Assembly (NCBI GenBank): GCA_944381535.1
Contig: CALWLN010000155.1
Span: 1 to 48,009 of the forward strand
DNA length: 48,009 nucleotides
Direction: 5' to 3'
From: an uncultured Lachnospiraceae bacterium
GTDB lineage: Bacteria > Bacillota > Clostridia > Lachnospirales > Lachnospiraceae
The notes under the pieces: generated by a model
Told to the model about the DNA's origin: nothing
The model's input: the letters and a program-made list of their open reading frames with translations, nothing else
The model's database searches: none
In this document: piece after piece, positions 7,996 to 16,922 of the stretch
Position numbering within the stretch: position 1 is the stretch's first letter
Layout of the letters: each line of letters starts with the position of its first letter
Program-made: the position numbers and the translations under genes

Positions 7996-10182
7996 TTAAG
8001 AATCCCCCTCAGCGGATTCCGTTCGATACTGGGTGGGAGTAATCCCCATAGCCTGTTTGAACTTGCGGCGGAAGCTGGAGGGATTCAGATACCCTACTTT
8101 GAGACTGATCTCATCCACAGATAAGTCGGAATTTTTCAAAAGCTCCTGGGCGTATTTCAAACGCAGTTCCCAGAGATAATCCACAAAGTTCATCCCCAGT
8201 TCTTTTTTTGTCAGATAGCTCATATAGGCAATACTCACATGAAAATGTTCGGCCAGGACCGAGATGGAAAAGTCCGGTTGGCAGAAGGAAGCCTTCAGCA
8301 TTTCACGCAAATAATCAGGGTTGACGATTTTGCTGGGAGCGGATTTTTCTTCATAAAAAGCAAGAAGCCGATAAAGGTTATTCGTGATAATCTGATTCTC
8401 CGTTGTATAGGCACGGCTTCTACAGGAGTATAAAGCTTCAAAATATAAGTCAGAATAATCTTTAAATTTGAGATTTGACTCTTCCATGGATTTGCCAATC
8501 TCCGTCAGAATATCCACAAGTACGCAGCGGATAAAGAAGTCCGGAAGCGCACTCTGCATGGACGAAGGGGAATCGATGATGGCGAAGAGGTCGGCAAGAA
8601 CGGCTTTCGCAGCAATAAAATTTTTTGCATTCAAGTACGTGGACAACTGCCCTAGTTTCTCATTGGGATAAGCCAGAGTAGACGGGGTAAGGTTCAGAGT
8701 GGCGTAATCTATAATTATGTGGGAATCATCCCAGTAATTTGCAGCGGTTTTGGCATTTTCGTAAAGGGAGGGAATATCCAGTGGGGAATTGCTGCCATTA
8801 CTGATGGCAGCCAGGTATCCCTTGTCGTCAAGGTAATCTGTCAGTACATCTATCAGAATGTCTGCTTTATTGGGCTCCTGGCCGGTGTAGTTCAGCAAAA
8901 AAACGGCGTCACAGGAAGATTTTTCCATGAGGATACAGGGATTTTCCCCTGGGAAAAACTGAAGAAAATGTTCCAGAATTTCCGAATGGGGAAGCGGTTT
9001 CCTGGCGGAATGGATGCGTATCACATAGATTTCGTTTCCCGCGTCTGTCTCGAAGAACTGGTCAATATCGGCGGTATTTGAACCAATACTGGAATCAAGC
9101 AGGGCTTTTTGCATGGAATGGCGGTAATTGTCCAGTTTGGAACGGAGCGCGATGTTCTCTGCCTTAGATTTCGTAAAGGACTGGTCCAACTGCTCTAAAG
9201 CGCTTTGATTAAAATTTGCCTCCGGCGCAATTTTTTTGGTCAGCTTATGCAGCGGAAACCAGGTAAGCTTTAGAGCAAACAAGATGAGGACAAAGCCAAT
9301 CATGCTTAAGGGCAGGAACAGCCGGTAATATTTTAAGAGCGCAGTGTCTATCTGATTGAGCAGGGAACTGTTGGACAATAGCGCTACCAGCGTAAAATCA
9401 TTGCTGATGCCGGTTTGAATGCATAGGGAGTCAGAGGAGTCCAGCTCATAAAAGCCGTCCTTTAATTCAACGTCGTTCAGATAAGGGGAGAGCAGATCCT
9501 CGTTGACACCAACGGCTATCTGACGCTCAGAGTCTACCAAGGCAATAGCGAGGGTTTCGGAAGAAATGAGATTCCCCAGAGTCTGCCGGATTTCCTCGGT
9601 GTCTAATATATAGAAGATGATATAGGGCTGCGAGGAACTGGTTGCAGGAAGATAAATCAGCATGGATTGGGTGTTGCCGGAAACACAGATAAGCTGATTC
9701 TGCCGGCTGTCCAGATAAGGGGCAGGATCAAATTGCAGGCTGGGCTGTTCATTATAATAAAATTGATAGACGCCGTTTACCTCGGTCAAGGCTACACCCG
9801 TAGAAAGGACGGTATCAGAGGTGTTTTTCTGGTACACAATAGCATTGATTAAAACAGAGGAACTGTCGTACTTTTTCAATTCATTGACAAGCTGATAGTT
9901 ATTCCAGTCTTCCCTTCTATATATGGAAAGAATGACGTTTACATTGGAATTAACGGAGGTATCAACCTGAGACAGGTATAGGATATCCTCATTGAACTGC
10001 TGCATGAGACGGTTAAGCTGCGTCTGTATCTGTTCTTTTCGCTGTTCCTGATATTGTGTGGTCAGTTGGTTTTTGAGGATTACGGTAAAACCTGCAAGTA
10101 GCATAATAAGGATAAAAAAATAGGAAAAGAAATAACGGAGTAACGTGTGATTCCATATTTTTTGAAAAAATGTTCTCATCAT
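7996..10182 (-). CDS. Membrane-anchored AraC-family regulator (YesN-like, sensor fused to HTH)
   Basis: About 728 residues. An N-terminal membrane helix (about 15-38) is followed by a roughly 250-residue extracytoplasmic sensing region of double-Cache style and a second membrane helix (about 290-312). The cytosolic linker leads to a C-terminal double helix-turn-helix AraC domain, with the typical LKVGYLNPSSFRRKFKQ and GITPTQYR ends. Such one-component regulators sit beside sugar importers in Lachnospiraceae and Paenibacillus and activate them on ligand binding outside the cell. It is divergent from the solute-binding protein gene, fitting control of the 10537-29748 run. The ATG at 10182 follows AAAGGA with 5-bp spacing; a TTG at 10185 directly precedes it. 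Confidence 0.88.
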   Translation of the reverse strand: MMRTFFQKIWNHTLLRYFFSYFFILIMLLAGFTVILKNQLTTQYQEQRKEQIQTQLNRLMQQFNEDILYLSQVDTSVNSNVNVILSIYRREDWNNYQLVNELKKYDSSSVLINAIVYQKNTSDTVLSTGVALTEVNGVYQFYYNEQPSLQFDPAPYLDSRQNQLICVSGNTQSMLIYLPATSSSQPYIIFYILDTEEIRQTLGNLISSETLAIALVDSERQIAVGVNEDLLSPYLNDVELKDGFYELDSSDSLCIQTGISNDFTLVALLSNSSLLNQIDTALLKYYRLFLPLSMIGFVLILFALKLTWFPLHKLTKKIAPEANFNQSALEQLDQSFTKSKAENIALRSKLDNYRHSMQKALLDSSIGSNTADIDQFFETDAGNEIYVIRIHSARKPLPHSEILEHFLQFFPGENPCILMEKSSCDAVFLLNYTGQEPNKADILIDVLTDYLDDKGYLAAISNGSNSPLDIPSLYENAKTAANYWDDSHIIIDYATLNLTPSTLAYPNEKLGQLSTYLNAKNFIAAKAVLADLFAIIDSPSSMQSALPDFFIRCVLVDILTEIGKSMEESNLKFKDYSDLYFEALYSCRSRAYTTENQIITNNLYRLLAFYEEKSAPSKIVNPDYLREMLKASFCQPDFSISVLAEHFHVSIAYMSYLTKKELGMNFVDYLWELRLKYAQELLKNSDLSVDEISLKVGYLNPSSFRRKFKQAMGITPTQYRTESAEGDS

Positions 10183-10536
10183 CAAATTCCTTTCAACGTG
10201 TGTTACTGATTTTTATTCTACCATGGGCAAAAGAATTTATGCAAGGCCAGCGTCTGTGGCAATTTTTTAACGCTGCCTGCAGTTTGGAAAAATTGTATCC
10301 CGCCTTGGCGTCTTTTCCCAATAAAATGGGTTCTTATGAGACGTATCGCATTTTTTTGGACCCGCGGAAAATATGAAATTTGTGTTTCTTGCCTGTGCAC
10401 GTCAGAGAACATACAATAATAACAGCAGCCGGGAAGAACCTGCTGCAAGACTACAGATGATTTCTTTACAAATGGCGCCAATAGGGGGAATCATGAAACA
10501 AAATCTCATGAAGAAAGAGAAGGAGGAAATGAACGT
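10183..10536. promoter_or_regulatory. Divergent regulatory region of the carbohydrate island
   Basis: A 354-bp gap between the regulator and the solute-binding protein gene. A plausible plus-strand promoter is TTGCCT (10389-10394), 17 bp, TACAAT (10412-10417), followed by a weak inverted repeat CAGCA/TGCTG at 10423-10445. GAGAAGGAGG precedes the lipoprotein start. No clear catabolite-repression cre palindrome was seen by eye. The minus-strand promoter for the regulator could not be identified. Confidence 0.45.
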
Positions 10537-12165
10537 ATGAAATTAAAAAGAGTAGTAGCGCTTGGTCTGGCAATGTTGATATCAGCTACTGTATTATTTG
10601 GCTGTGGGGATACGTCAAATGAACCGGATGATACGGGAAACGAACAACCGACGCAACAGGAGCCGGGGACGGACGAACCGGATGAATCGGAAACGGCTGA
10701 TATTGTGTTTCCGCTGGAGGAGCCGGTGTCCTTTACGGGGATGGCGGTTATGAATCAGAGCTATAAACTATCTGAAAGCCTGGCATGGAAGACAATGAAT
10801 GAGATAACAAATGTGGATATTGAATTGATTGGTGAGTTTCAAAATTCGGAAGCAGGCGAAAAGATGAGTTTGATTATGAATGGCGGCGATTACCCGGATA
10901 TGATAATTAAGCCGGCCGGGATAAATTTTTATGAGTTGGGCCAGCAGGGAATCCTTATTCCGCTGGAGGACTTAATCCGGGAGTATGCGCCGAATCTTAC
11001 AGCTATGCTGGATGAGATGGATGGCTGGGATTTGATCAGAGAGTCTGACGGGGAAATTTATGGGCTCCCCTATTTATCAGGTATATCGACTTACAACGGT
11101 GGAGCGCCGCTGTGGATTAATAAGCGCTGGATGGACAACCTGGGGCTGGAAGAGCCAACGAACCTGGAGGAATTGTATCAGGTGCTGAAAGCATTTAAGG
11201 AAGAGGATGCAAATGGAAATGGAGATCCGGATGATGAAGTTCCGTTTACTTTTGCCACGGATCTGTTTACGCCGAACCGGTTCCTTGCCTATATGGAGGA
11301 GGGACTGTTTTATTGCAATATTTACTGTGGAATCCTTGACGAAGGAGAAGAGTTTGTATTCTATCCGTTAACAGATGGATTTAAGGATAATTATCTGACG
11401 TATTTAAAGAGGCTGTACGACGAGGGGATTATCGATCAAAATGCCTTTACCCAGACCTATGACCAGATGTCTGTAAACGGCAAAGCGGCGGATATTCACG
11501 GTATGTTTTTCCGGTCAGGTCCCAATGGCCAGGTGGCGGACGCTTATATCCAGGATTATATTACCTTAAAACCCTGGAGTGACGGACATCTGCCGATGAG
11601 CCAGGGTGTGAGTCTGGGTATGGGAATTACGGATAAATGTGAACATCCGGAAATTCTCGTTGCCTGGGCGGACTATTTTTACACGGAAGAGGGCGCGATT
11701 CTGGCAGATATGGGTGTGGAAGGAGAAACTTACAAAGTGTATGACGACGGCACCTATAGTTGGATTGTGGACGGTACCTACGGAGAGACCCAGACGGAAG
11801 TAAAGAACAGCCAGTGTATGCAGGGAACGACTCCATTCCCCATGTATTTCCCGGATTTCAGATATAACGTAAATGCAGAGGAAGATCCCATTAACGCATG
11901 GATGCAAAAAGAACGTAATTTAACGCTGTATAAAATGGGAACGGTTATGCCGGTGCTGAAGTATACGGAGGAAGAGGCGGAAATCAGGAGCGAAGTGTAT
12001 ACGCAGGTGCAATCCTATATTGAAACTTACACAGCGCAGGTGGTTACCGGACAGGTGGATCTGGAGAGTACTTATGGTGAGTTCCAGGATACTTTGAGAG
12101 AAATGGGCGCAGAGAGACTGTTTGAAGTGGAAAAGGCCGCTTATGAGAGGGCGATAGCCAAGTAA
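10537..12165 (+). CDS. Extracellular solute-binding lipoprotein (family 1, LplA-like)
   Basis: A 542-residue lipoprotein with signal sequence MKLKRVVALGLAMLISATV and lipobox LFGC, acylated at about Cys23. An acidic Pro/Glu/Thr-rich linker (about 25-60) precedes the binding domain. The mature domain has the alternating pattern of large binding proteins that pair with LplB/LplC permeases, with landmarks such as NGGDYPDMIIK and GLPYLSG. It captures a carbohydrate at the cell surface; the ligand cannot be named from sequence. It follows GAAGGAGG and is the first gene of the island's main operon. A hairpin after it may let it be made in excess over the permeases. Confidence 0.9.
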   Translation: MKLKRVVALGLAMLISATVLFGCGDTSNEPDDTGNEQPTQQEPGTDEPDESETADIVFPLEEPVSFTGMAVMNQSYKLSESLAWKTMNEITNVDIELIGEFQNSEAGEKMSLIMNGGDYPDMIIKPAGINFYELGQQGILIPLEDLIREYAPNLTAMLDEMDGWDLIRESDGEIYGLPYLSGISTYNGGAPLWINKRWMDNLGLEEPTNLEELYQVLKAFKEEDANGNGDPDDEVPFTFATDLFTPNRFLAYMEEGLFYCNIYCGILDEGEEFVFYPLTDGFKDNYLTYLKRLYDEGIIDQNAFTQTYDQMSVNGKAADIHGMFFRSGPNGQVADAYIQDYITLKPWSDGHLPMSQGVSLGMGITDKCEHPEILVAWADYFYTEEGAILADMGVEGETYKVYDDGTYSWIVDGTYGETQTEVKNSQCMQGTTPFPMYFPDFRYNVNAEEDPINAWMQKERNLTLYKMGTVMPVLKYTEEEAEIRSEVYTQVQSYIETYTAQVVTGQVDLESTYGEFQDTLREMGAERLFEVEKAAYERAIAK

Positions 12166-12239
12166 ACGCGCCGGTTACCGGACAGGGGCTGTCATGGGAA
12201 ACCAGTTTCTTTAGTTCTCTGAATTACGGAAAAGAAACA

Positions 12240-12275
12240 GAGGCTGCCAGACGAGCAAATTGGTATGGCAGCCTC
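12240..12275 (+). promoter_or_regulatory. Intercistronic hairpin between binding-protein and permease genes
   Basis: GAGGCTGCCA (12240-12249) is perfectly complementary to 12266-12275 with a 16-base loop. No T tract follows, so it is better read as an mRNA-stabilising or partial attenuation hairpin than as a full terminator. Placement after a solute-binding protein gene is common and usually lowers downstream expression. Confidence 0.6.
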
Positions 12276-12305
12276 CGTTGTGAAATGGAAGGTGTGATCA
12301 TATTC

Positions 12306-13283
12306 GTGGCAATGATTGGTGTTAAGAAAAAATCACTGGGCAGAAGCTCCATGACTAGCGTTAAACGAGAAACGCTGGGCAGAAAATTCGCGAAAGATTT
12401 TAAACGAAATTGGATTAAATATATAATGATTCTGCCTGTACTGGTTTATTTTATTATTTTTCATTACGTGCCAATGTATGGCATATTACTGGCTTTTAAG
12501 GATTATAAAATCAAACTTGGGATTTTGGGCAGTCCCTGGGTGGGTTTGAAATATTTTGAGCGGTTTTTTAGTACCTACAACTTTTGGAACCTGATACAAA
12601 ATACCCTGACTCTCAGCGTGTATTCTCTGTTGGTGGGCTTTCCGATTCCCATTATTTTTGCGCTGTGTTTGAATTATTTGAGAAAGCGGCGGTTAAAGAA
12701 AACCGTTCAAATGATTTCTTATGCGCCCCATTTTATATCGACCGTAGTAATCTGCAGTATGATAACCATGTTTACTACCCAGAATACCGGCGTTTTCAAC
12801 GTGCTGCGGGGACTGGTAGGCCTGGAATCCATAGACTTTATGGCGGTCCCGAAGCTGTTCAAGCATATTTATGTATGGTCCGGCGTATGGCAGGGGATGG
12901 GCTGGAGCGCCATTATTTATGTATCGGCTCTGGCTGGCGTGGACCCGGAACTGCATGAGGCGGCTATCATGGATGGAGCCACGAAGATTCAGAGAATGCG
13001 TCACATCGACATACCTTCGATTAAATCCACGATTATTATGCTTTTCATTCTGCGTATGGGCTCTCTGATGAGCGTTGGATTTGAAAAGGTATATTTGCTG
13101 CAGAACAGTCTGAACAGACCAGCCTCTGAGATTATATCCACCTATGTATATAAGGTTGGTCTGATTGACAACGACTATGGCTATTCTACGGCGGTGGGCC
13201 TGTTTAATACCCTCATAAATGTCATTTTGCTGGTGGGGGCAAATGTGATCAGCAAAAAAGTGGCTGATGAAAGTCTGTTTTAA
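12306..13283 (+). CDS. ABC sugar transporter permease, LplB type
   Basis: Around 325 residues with six predicted membrane helices: IMILPVLVYFIIFHYVPMYG near the N-terminus, others around 85-110, 120-145, 170-200, 250-270 and 295-315. The binding-protein-dependent permease EAA loop reads ELHEAAIMDGAT. It forms a heterodimeric channel with the next gene product. The start is uncertain: ATG 12285 has no ribosome-binding site, whereas GGAAGGTG at 12288-12295 points to GTG 12306 or ATG 12312. No ATPase gene accompanies the pair, so a shared MsmX-like ATPase elsewhere is assumed. Confidence 0.88.
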   Translation: MAMIGVKKKSLGRSSMTSVKRETLGRKFAKDFKRNWIKYIMILPVLVYFIIFHYVPMYGILLAFKDYKIKLGILGSPWVGLKYFERFFSTYNFWNLIQNTLTLSVYSLLVGFPIPIIFALCLNYLRKRRLKKTVQMISYAPHFISTVVICSMITMFTTQNTGVFNVLRGLVGLESIDFMAVPKLFKHIYVWSGVWQGMGWSAIIYVSALAGVDPELHEAAIMDGATKIQRMRHIDIPSIKSTIIMLFILRMGSLMSVGFEKVYLLQNSLNRPASEIISTYVYKVGLIDNDYGYSTAVGLFNTLINVILLVGANVISKKVADESLF

Positions 13284-13295
13284 GAGGTGATTGCC

Positions 13296-14210
13296 ATGAG
13301 AAAACAACGTGTAAACAGAGTGAAAGGTTTTAAGTCGGATAAAATATTTGACGGCGTAAATGTGGTTGTCATGCTCGCATTGCTGGTGGTATTCGCCTGG
13401 CCTCTGTGGTTTGTCTTGATTGCGTCTATCAGCGATCCCATTCTGGTAATGTCCGGTAAGGTGTTGCTGATTCCAAAACAGCTTACACTGGAAGGCTATG
13501 AGCAGATGTTGAAATACAAGGAACTGTGGACTGGATACGCAAATACCATTTTCGTTACGGTGGTGGGTACGGTGCTGAATTTGATTACGTCAGTATGTTT
13601 TGCTTATCCGCTTGCTGACAAAAATTTCAAGCCCAGACGGGTTCTGCTGCTGATATTTATGTTTACCATGTATTTCAGCGGAGGTCTGATTCCTGGTTAT
13701 CTGGTGGTAAAGAACGTCGGACTTCTGAATACCCGCTGGGCGATGATTATCCCGTCGCTGGTGTCTGTGTATAACAGTCTGGTAATCCGTTCTTATTTTA
13801 TAAACAGCATTCCGGCGGAACTGGAGGAAGCCTCCTTGCTGGATGGCGCCAACTCTGCCCAGTATTTGTGGCGGGTAGTACTGCCGTTGTCCAAACCGGT
13901 ACTGGCGGTGGTGGGACTTTACTATGCGGTCAGCCACTGGAATGATTATTATACCGCATTGATTTATGTGTACAAAGATGAACTGTATCCGTTGCAGACT
14001 GTGCTAAGGAATCTTTTGCTTTCAACCCAGGCGCTGATGAACGATACGGCGGGAATTGTGGACGCGGCCGCAATGGAGGAAGCCTTTAACCGGGCCATGA
14101 CAATGAAGTACAGCGTCATTATTGTGGCGGCGGCTCCTATGTTGTGCCTCTATCCATTTGTTCAGAAATTTTTCGTAAAGGGCGTCATGGTCGGCGCTGT
14201 CAAAGGCTAG
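13296..14210 (+). CDS. ABC sugar transporter permease, LplC type
   Basis: About 304 residues and six predicted membrane helices. The EAA loop reads ELEEASLLDGAN and the C-terminus ends in KGVMVGAVKG, as is usual for LplC/YtcP-type permeases. It pairs with the preceding permease to import the ligand of the lipoprotein. AAGAGGTG straddling the upstream stop sets the ATG at 13296, 12 bp after the LplB stop, indicating translational coupling. Confidence 0.9.
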   Translation: MRKQRVNRVKGFKSDKIFDGVNVVVMLALLVVFAWPLWFVLIASISDPILVMSGKVLLIPKQLTLEGYEQMLKYKELWTGYANTIFVTVVGTVLNLITSVCFAYPLADKNFKPRRVLLLIFMFTMYFSGGLIPGYLVVKNVGLLNTRWAMIIPSLVSVYNSLVIRSYFINSIPAELEEASLLDGANSAQYLWRVVLPLSKPVLAVVGLYYAVSHWNDYYTALIYVYKDELYPLQTVLRNLLLSTQALMNDTAGIVDAAAMEEAFNRAMTMKYSVIIVAAAPMLCLYPFVQKFFVKGVMVGAVKG

Positions 14211-14238
14211 TTTTCGGAGTACCAGGGGAGGTGATTGC

Positions 14239-15003
14239 ATGCCAGGCATTTTTATTACGGGAGCCGTCAAAAATACAGGCTACGCCATTGCGGAGAAATT
14301 TGCGTCCCGGGGTTATGACGTTGCCATTTCCAGCAGAACGCAGGAACCACTGGAAAAGGCCGTGGGTATGCTGCGTTCAAAGTACCGGGTGAAAGTAAAG
14401 GGATATGTATTAGATTTATCGGATTTGTCTGATATTAAGTCCGTGTTTGAGCAGATCGAACGGGATTTTGGCGGACTTGATGTTTTCGTTCCAAATGCGG
14501 CAAATCTTGGGGTAAATCTCGACATGATGCATGTGACCGAACAGGACTATACGAATGTTATGGATGTGAATTTGAAAGGAACTTTCTTTTGTTGCCAGCA
14601 GGCTGCGCAGATTATGCGAAAGAAAGGAAAGGGTTCTATTGTAATAATAAGCTCCGTACATGCAAAGTCCTGTATTTGGGGGAGGAGCCTTTACACCGCT
14701 TCCAAGGGGGCGCTGAACGCCCTTATGCGGTCCATGGCCATTGAACTTGCACCCTATGGAATCCGCACAAACTGCATTATAGCGGGAGCAATCAAAACGG
14801 ACCGATGGGATAACCTTACGCCGGAACAGATAGAGGAGAAACGTAAAAACTGGCCTGTGGGGCTGGAATCCACCGGAGAAGATATTGCGAATGGCGTTTA
14901 TTACCTGGGAACGGATTTATCGAAAACGGTATCCGGCACGGAACTTACCATAGATTCTGGCGTGCTGATCTCTCTGCTGCCGTATAACGGCGGACGGCAT
15001 TGA
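14239..15003 (+). CDS. SDR-family oxidoreductase (possible aldose dehydrogenase)
   Basis: A 254-residue classical short-chain dehydrogenase. The cofactor loop reads TGAVKNTGYAIA, a spaced variant of TGxxxGxG. The second strand ends ISSR, which favours NADP(H). Catalytic residues are Ser139, Tyr152 and Lys156 (YTASK), and the NAAN motif is replaced by PNAAN at about 84-88. Such enzymes oxidise sugars to lactones or reduce ketones. In this operon it sits between the importer and a sugar-acid dehydratase, which suits oxidation of an imported aldose, but the direction and substrate are inferred. GGGGAGGTG lies just upstream. Confidence 0.85.
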   Translation: MPGIFITGAVKNTGYAIAEKFASRGYDVAISSRTQEPLEKAVGMLRSKYRVKVKGYVLDLSDLSDIKSVFEQIERDFGGLDVFVPNAANLGVNLDMMHVTEQDYTNVMDVNLKGTFFCCQQAAQIMRKKGKGSIVIISSVHAKSCIWGRSLYTASKGALNALMRSMAIELAPYGIRTNCIIAGAIKTDRWDNLTPEQIEEKRKNWPVGLESTGEDIANGVYYLGTDLSKTVSGTELTIDSGVLISLLPYNGGRH

Positions 15004-15034
15004 GAATTTTGCGCAACAGAAAGTGGAGAGAGCA

Positions 15035-16225
15035 ATGAAAATAACAGATGTAAAAATTTATACGCTGGATGCATACAGAACAAACTGGGCATTCATAAAA
15101 GTGGAAACGGATGAAGAAATTTACGGCTGGGGCGAGGCGTCTCTTGGAACCAATGAGCAGGCTCTTGAGGGGATGGTAGCAGATTTGAAACGGCTGATTA
15201 CCGGCAGAAATCCCCTTGAAATTGAAAAAATGTGTTTTGAGGTCTACCGGGATATTTACTGGAAAGGCGGCCCGGTTCTGATGTCTGCCATCAGCGGAAT
15301 AGAAATCGCTATGTGGGATATTGTCGGAAAATATTTTAATACGCCCACCTACAATTTGTTTGGCGGGAAAATGCGCGATAAGGTCAAAATGTACGCAAAT
15401 GCCTGGTTCATAGGGGCAAAAACGCCGGAGGAATTTGCAAGAAAAGCGAAGCGGACGGCAGAACTTGGGATTAAAGCGCTGAAATGGGACCCCTTTGGCG
15501 CATCCCATATGACAATCAGCCGCGAGCAGCTTCATAAAAGCGTGGACATCGTAGGCGCAGTCCGCCAGGCGGTGGGAGATAACGTGGAGCTTTTGATAGA
15601 GTGTCACGGACGTTTTAACCCCACAACCGCCATTGAGATTTCCCGTGAACTGGAGCAATTTAAGCCTATGTTTCTGGAGGAACCCTGTGTTCCCGACAAT
15701 ATGGATTCTACAGCCTATGTACGGGCACGTTCCAATATTCCTATTGCGGCAGGGGAGCGGGGCTATACCAAATACGCGTTTCAAGAAATGTTTTCAAAGA
15801 ATGCGGTGGATTATGCTCAGCCTGACGTGTTCCATACGGGAGGACTGATGGAGGGCAAGAAGATTGCGGCGATGGCTGAGGCGAAACACATTATGGTATC
15901 CTACCACAATCCTTCCGGGCCTGTCTCCAACGCTGCGATTCTGCAGCTTGCGGCGACGGTTCCGAACTTTGTCATACATGAGATTATGCTGACGGACGGC
16001 GCTTTCCGAAAAAAGATAACCAATGAAGAAGTGGGATATGAGGATGGATATATCCTGATTCCCGATAAGCCAGGACTTGGAATCGATGTAAATGTGGAGG
16101 AAGTATTGAAGCGTCCATATACTCCCAGAAATCTGCGTCATTATACTGGCGCAGTGACTGACATCAGACAGAAAAACGATACGTTCTATTATTTTAAAGG
16201 ATTAGAGGATAAGATATATGAATAA
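15035..16225 (+). CDS. Enolase-superfamily sugar-acid dehydratase, DgoD (galactonate dehydratase)-like
   Basis: About 396 residues of the mandelate racemase subgroup, with an N-terminal capping domain (MKITDVKIYTLD, GGPVLMSAISGIE) and a TIM barrel. Putative metal ligands are Glu189, Glu215 and Glu241, and the catalytic histidines are His191 (ECHGR) and His291 (SYHNPSGPV). From memory of E. coli DgoD (Asp183, His185, Glu209, Glu235, His285) every position is shifted by exactly +6, with Asp183 replaced by Glu. The family removes water from an aldonate to give a 2-keto-3-deoxy acid. The start at 15035 follows GGAGAG; an upstream GTG at 15023 is less likely. It overlaps the aldolase gene by 8 bp. 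Other sugar acids remain possible. Confidence 0.85.
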   Translation: MKITDVKIYTLDAYRTNWAFIKVETDEEIYGWGEASLGTNEQALEGMVADLKRLITGRNPLEIEKMCFEVYRDIYWKGGPVLMSAISGIEIAMWDIVGKYFNTPTYNLFGGKMRDKVKMYANAWFIGAKTPEEFARKAKRTAELGIKALKWDPFGASHMTISREQLHKSVDIVGAVRQAVGDNVELLIECHGRFNPTTAIEISRELEQFKPMFLEEPCVPDNMDSTAYVRARSNIPIAAGERGYTKYAFQEMFSKNAVDYAQPDVFHTGGLMEGKKIAAMAEAKHIMVSYHNPSGPVSNAAILQLAATVPNFVIHEIMLTDGAFRKKITNEEVGYEDGYILIPDKPGLGIDVNVEEVLKRPYTPRNLRHYTGAVTDIRQKNDTFYYFKGLEDKIYE

Positions 16226-16922
16226 CTTGATAAAGGAGCATGGCTTGATTGTGATTTTCAGAGGAGTTCCCCTCCACAAAATGGAGGCGTGCGCCAGGGC
16301 GTTGTATGACGGTGGGGCAAGAGTTATTGAAATCGCCTTTAATCCCAGCCATAAGGACACGATTGCCCATACAACGGCGTTGATTCGGCGTGTTGTGGAA
16401 ACGATGGGGAATAAGCTCATGGTGGGAGCGGGAACGGTCATCAGCCCACAGTACGCTGTGGCGGCCTGTAAGGCGGGGGCGCAGTTCCTTTTTTCTCCCA
16501 ACACCAATGTGGAAGTCATAAAACTGACGAAGCAGTTGGGCCTTGTGTCTGTCCCGGGCGCCTTTACGCCCTCCGAGGTCATGGATGCATACGACGCGGG
16601 GGCGGACCTGATAAAGTTGTTTCCCATTACGAAAAACGATATAGATTATGTGGTAGGCATTACGCGTCCTCTCTCTCACATTCCCTTTATCTGTGTGGGT
16701 GGGGTCAATGAAGATACCATAGGACCGTTTATAAAAGCCGGCGCTGTGGGAGTGGGCACCGGAATTTCCATTCTGAAGCCGGAACTGATTGAAACGGAAG
16801 ACTATCAGGAGATTACAAGACTTACAAAATTACATCTGGAAAAAATAAATGAGGCAAAAATGGAGAAGGGTGAGGAAGCGTATGAAAATTACATGGCTCG
16901 GTCAGGCGGGACTTCTGTTTGA
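16218..16922 (+). CDS. eda: KDPG/KDPGal-type 2-keto-3-deoxy acid aldolase
   Basis: A 234-residue class I aldolase of the Eda/DgoA family. It opens with LIVIFRGVP, has VIEIAFN carrying the conserved glutamate, GAGTVISP, and the Schiff-base lysine Lys133 in ADLIKLFP, then a phosphate-loop-like CVGGVN and GVGTGIS. It cleaves 2-keto-3-deoxy-(6-phospho)-gluconate or galactonate to pyruvate and glyceraldehyde (3-phosphate). Its start overlaps the dehydratase stop by 8 bp and its end overlaps the MBL gene by 41 bp, so the three are tightly coupled. The C-terminal 25 residues are longer than in E. coli Eda. No KDG kinase gene lies in the operon. Confidence 0.88.
   Translation: MNNLIKEHGLIVIFRGVPLHKMEACARALYDGGARVIEIAFNPSHKDTIAHTTALIRRVVETMGNKLMVGAGTVISPQYAVAACKAGAQFLFSPNTNVEVIKLTKQLGLVSVPGAFTPSEVMDAYDAGADLIKLFPITKNDIDYVVGITRPLSHIPFICVGGVNEDTIGPFIKAGAVGVGTGISILKPELIETEDYQEITRLTKLHLEKINEAKMEKGEEAYENYMARSGGTSV

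Noticed and set aside
12042-12186. Fourteen-base direct repeat GGTTACCGGACAGG at 12042-12055 and 12173-12186
   Set aside because: One copy is inside the binding-protein gene and one just after it; too short to call an attachment site or duplication.
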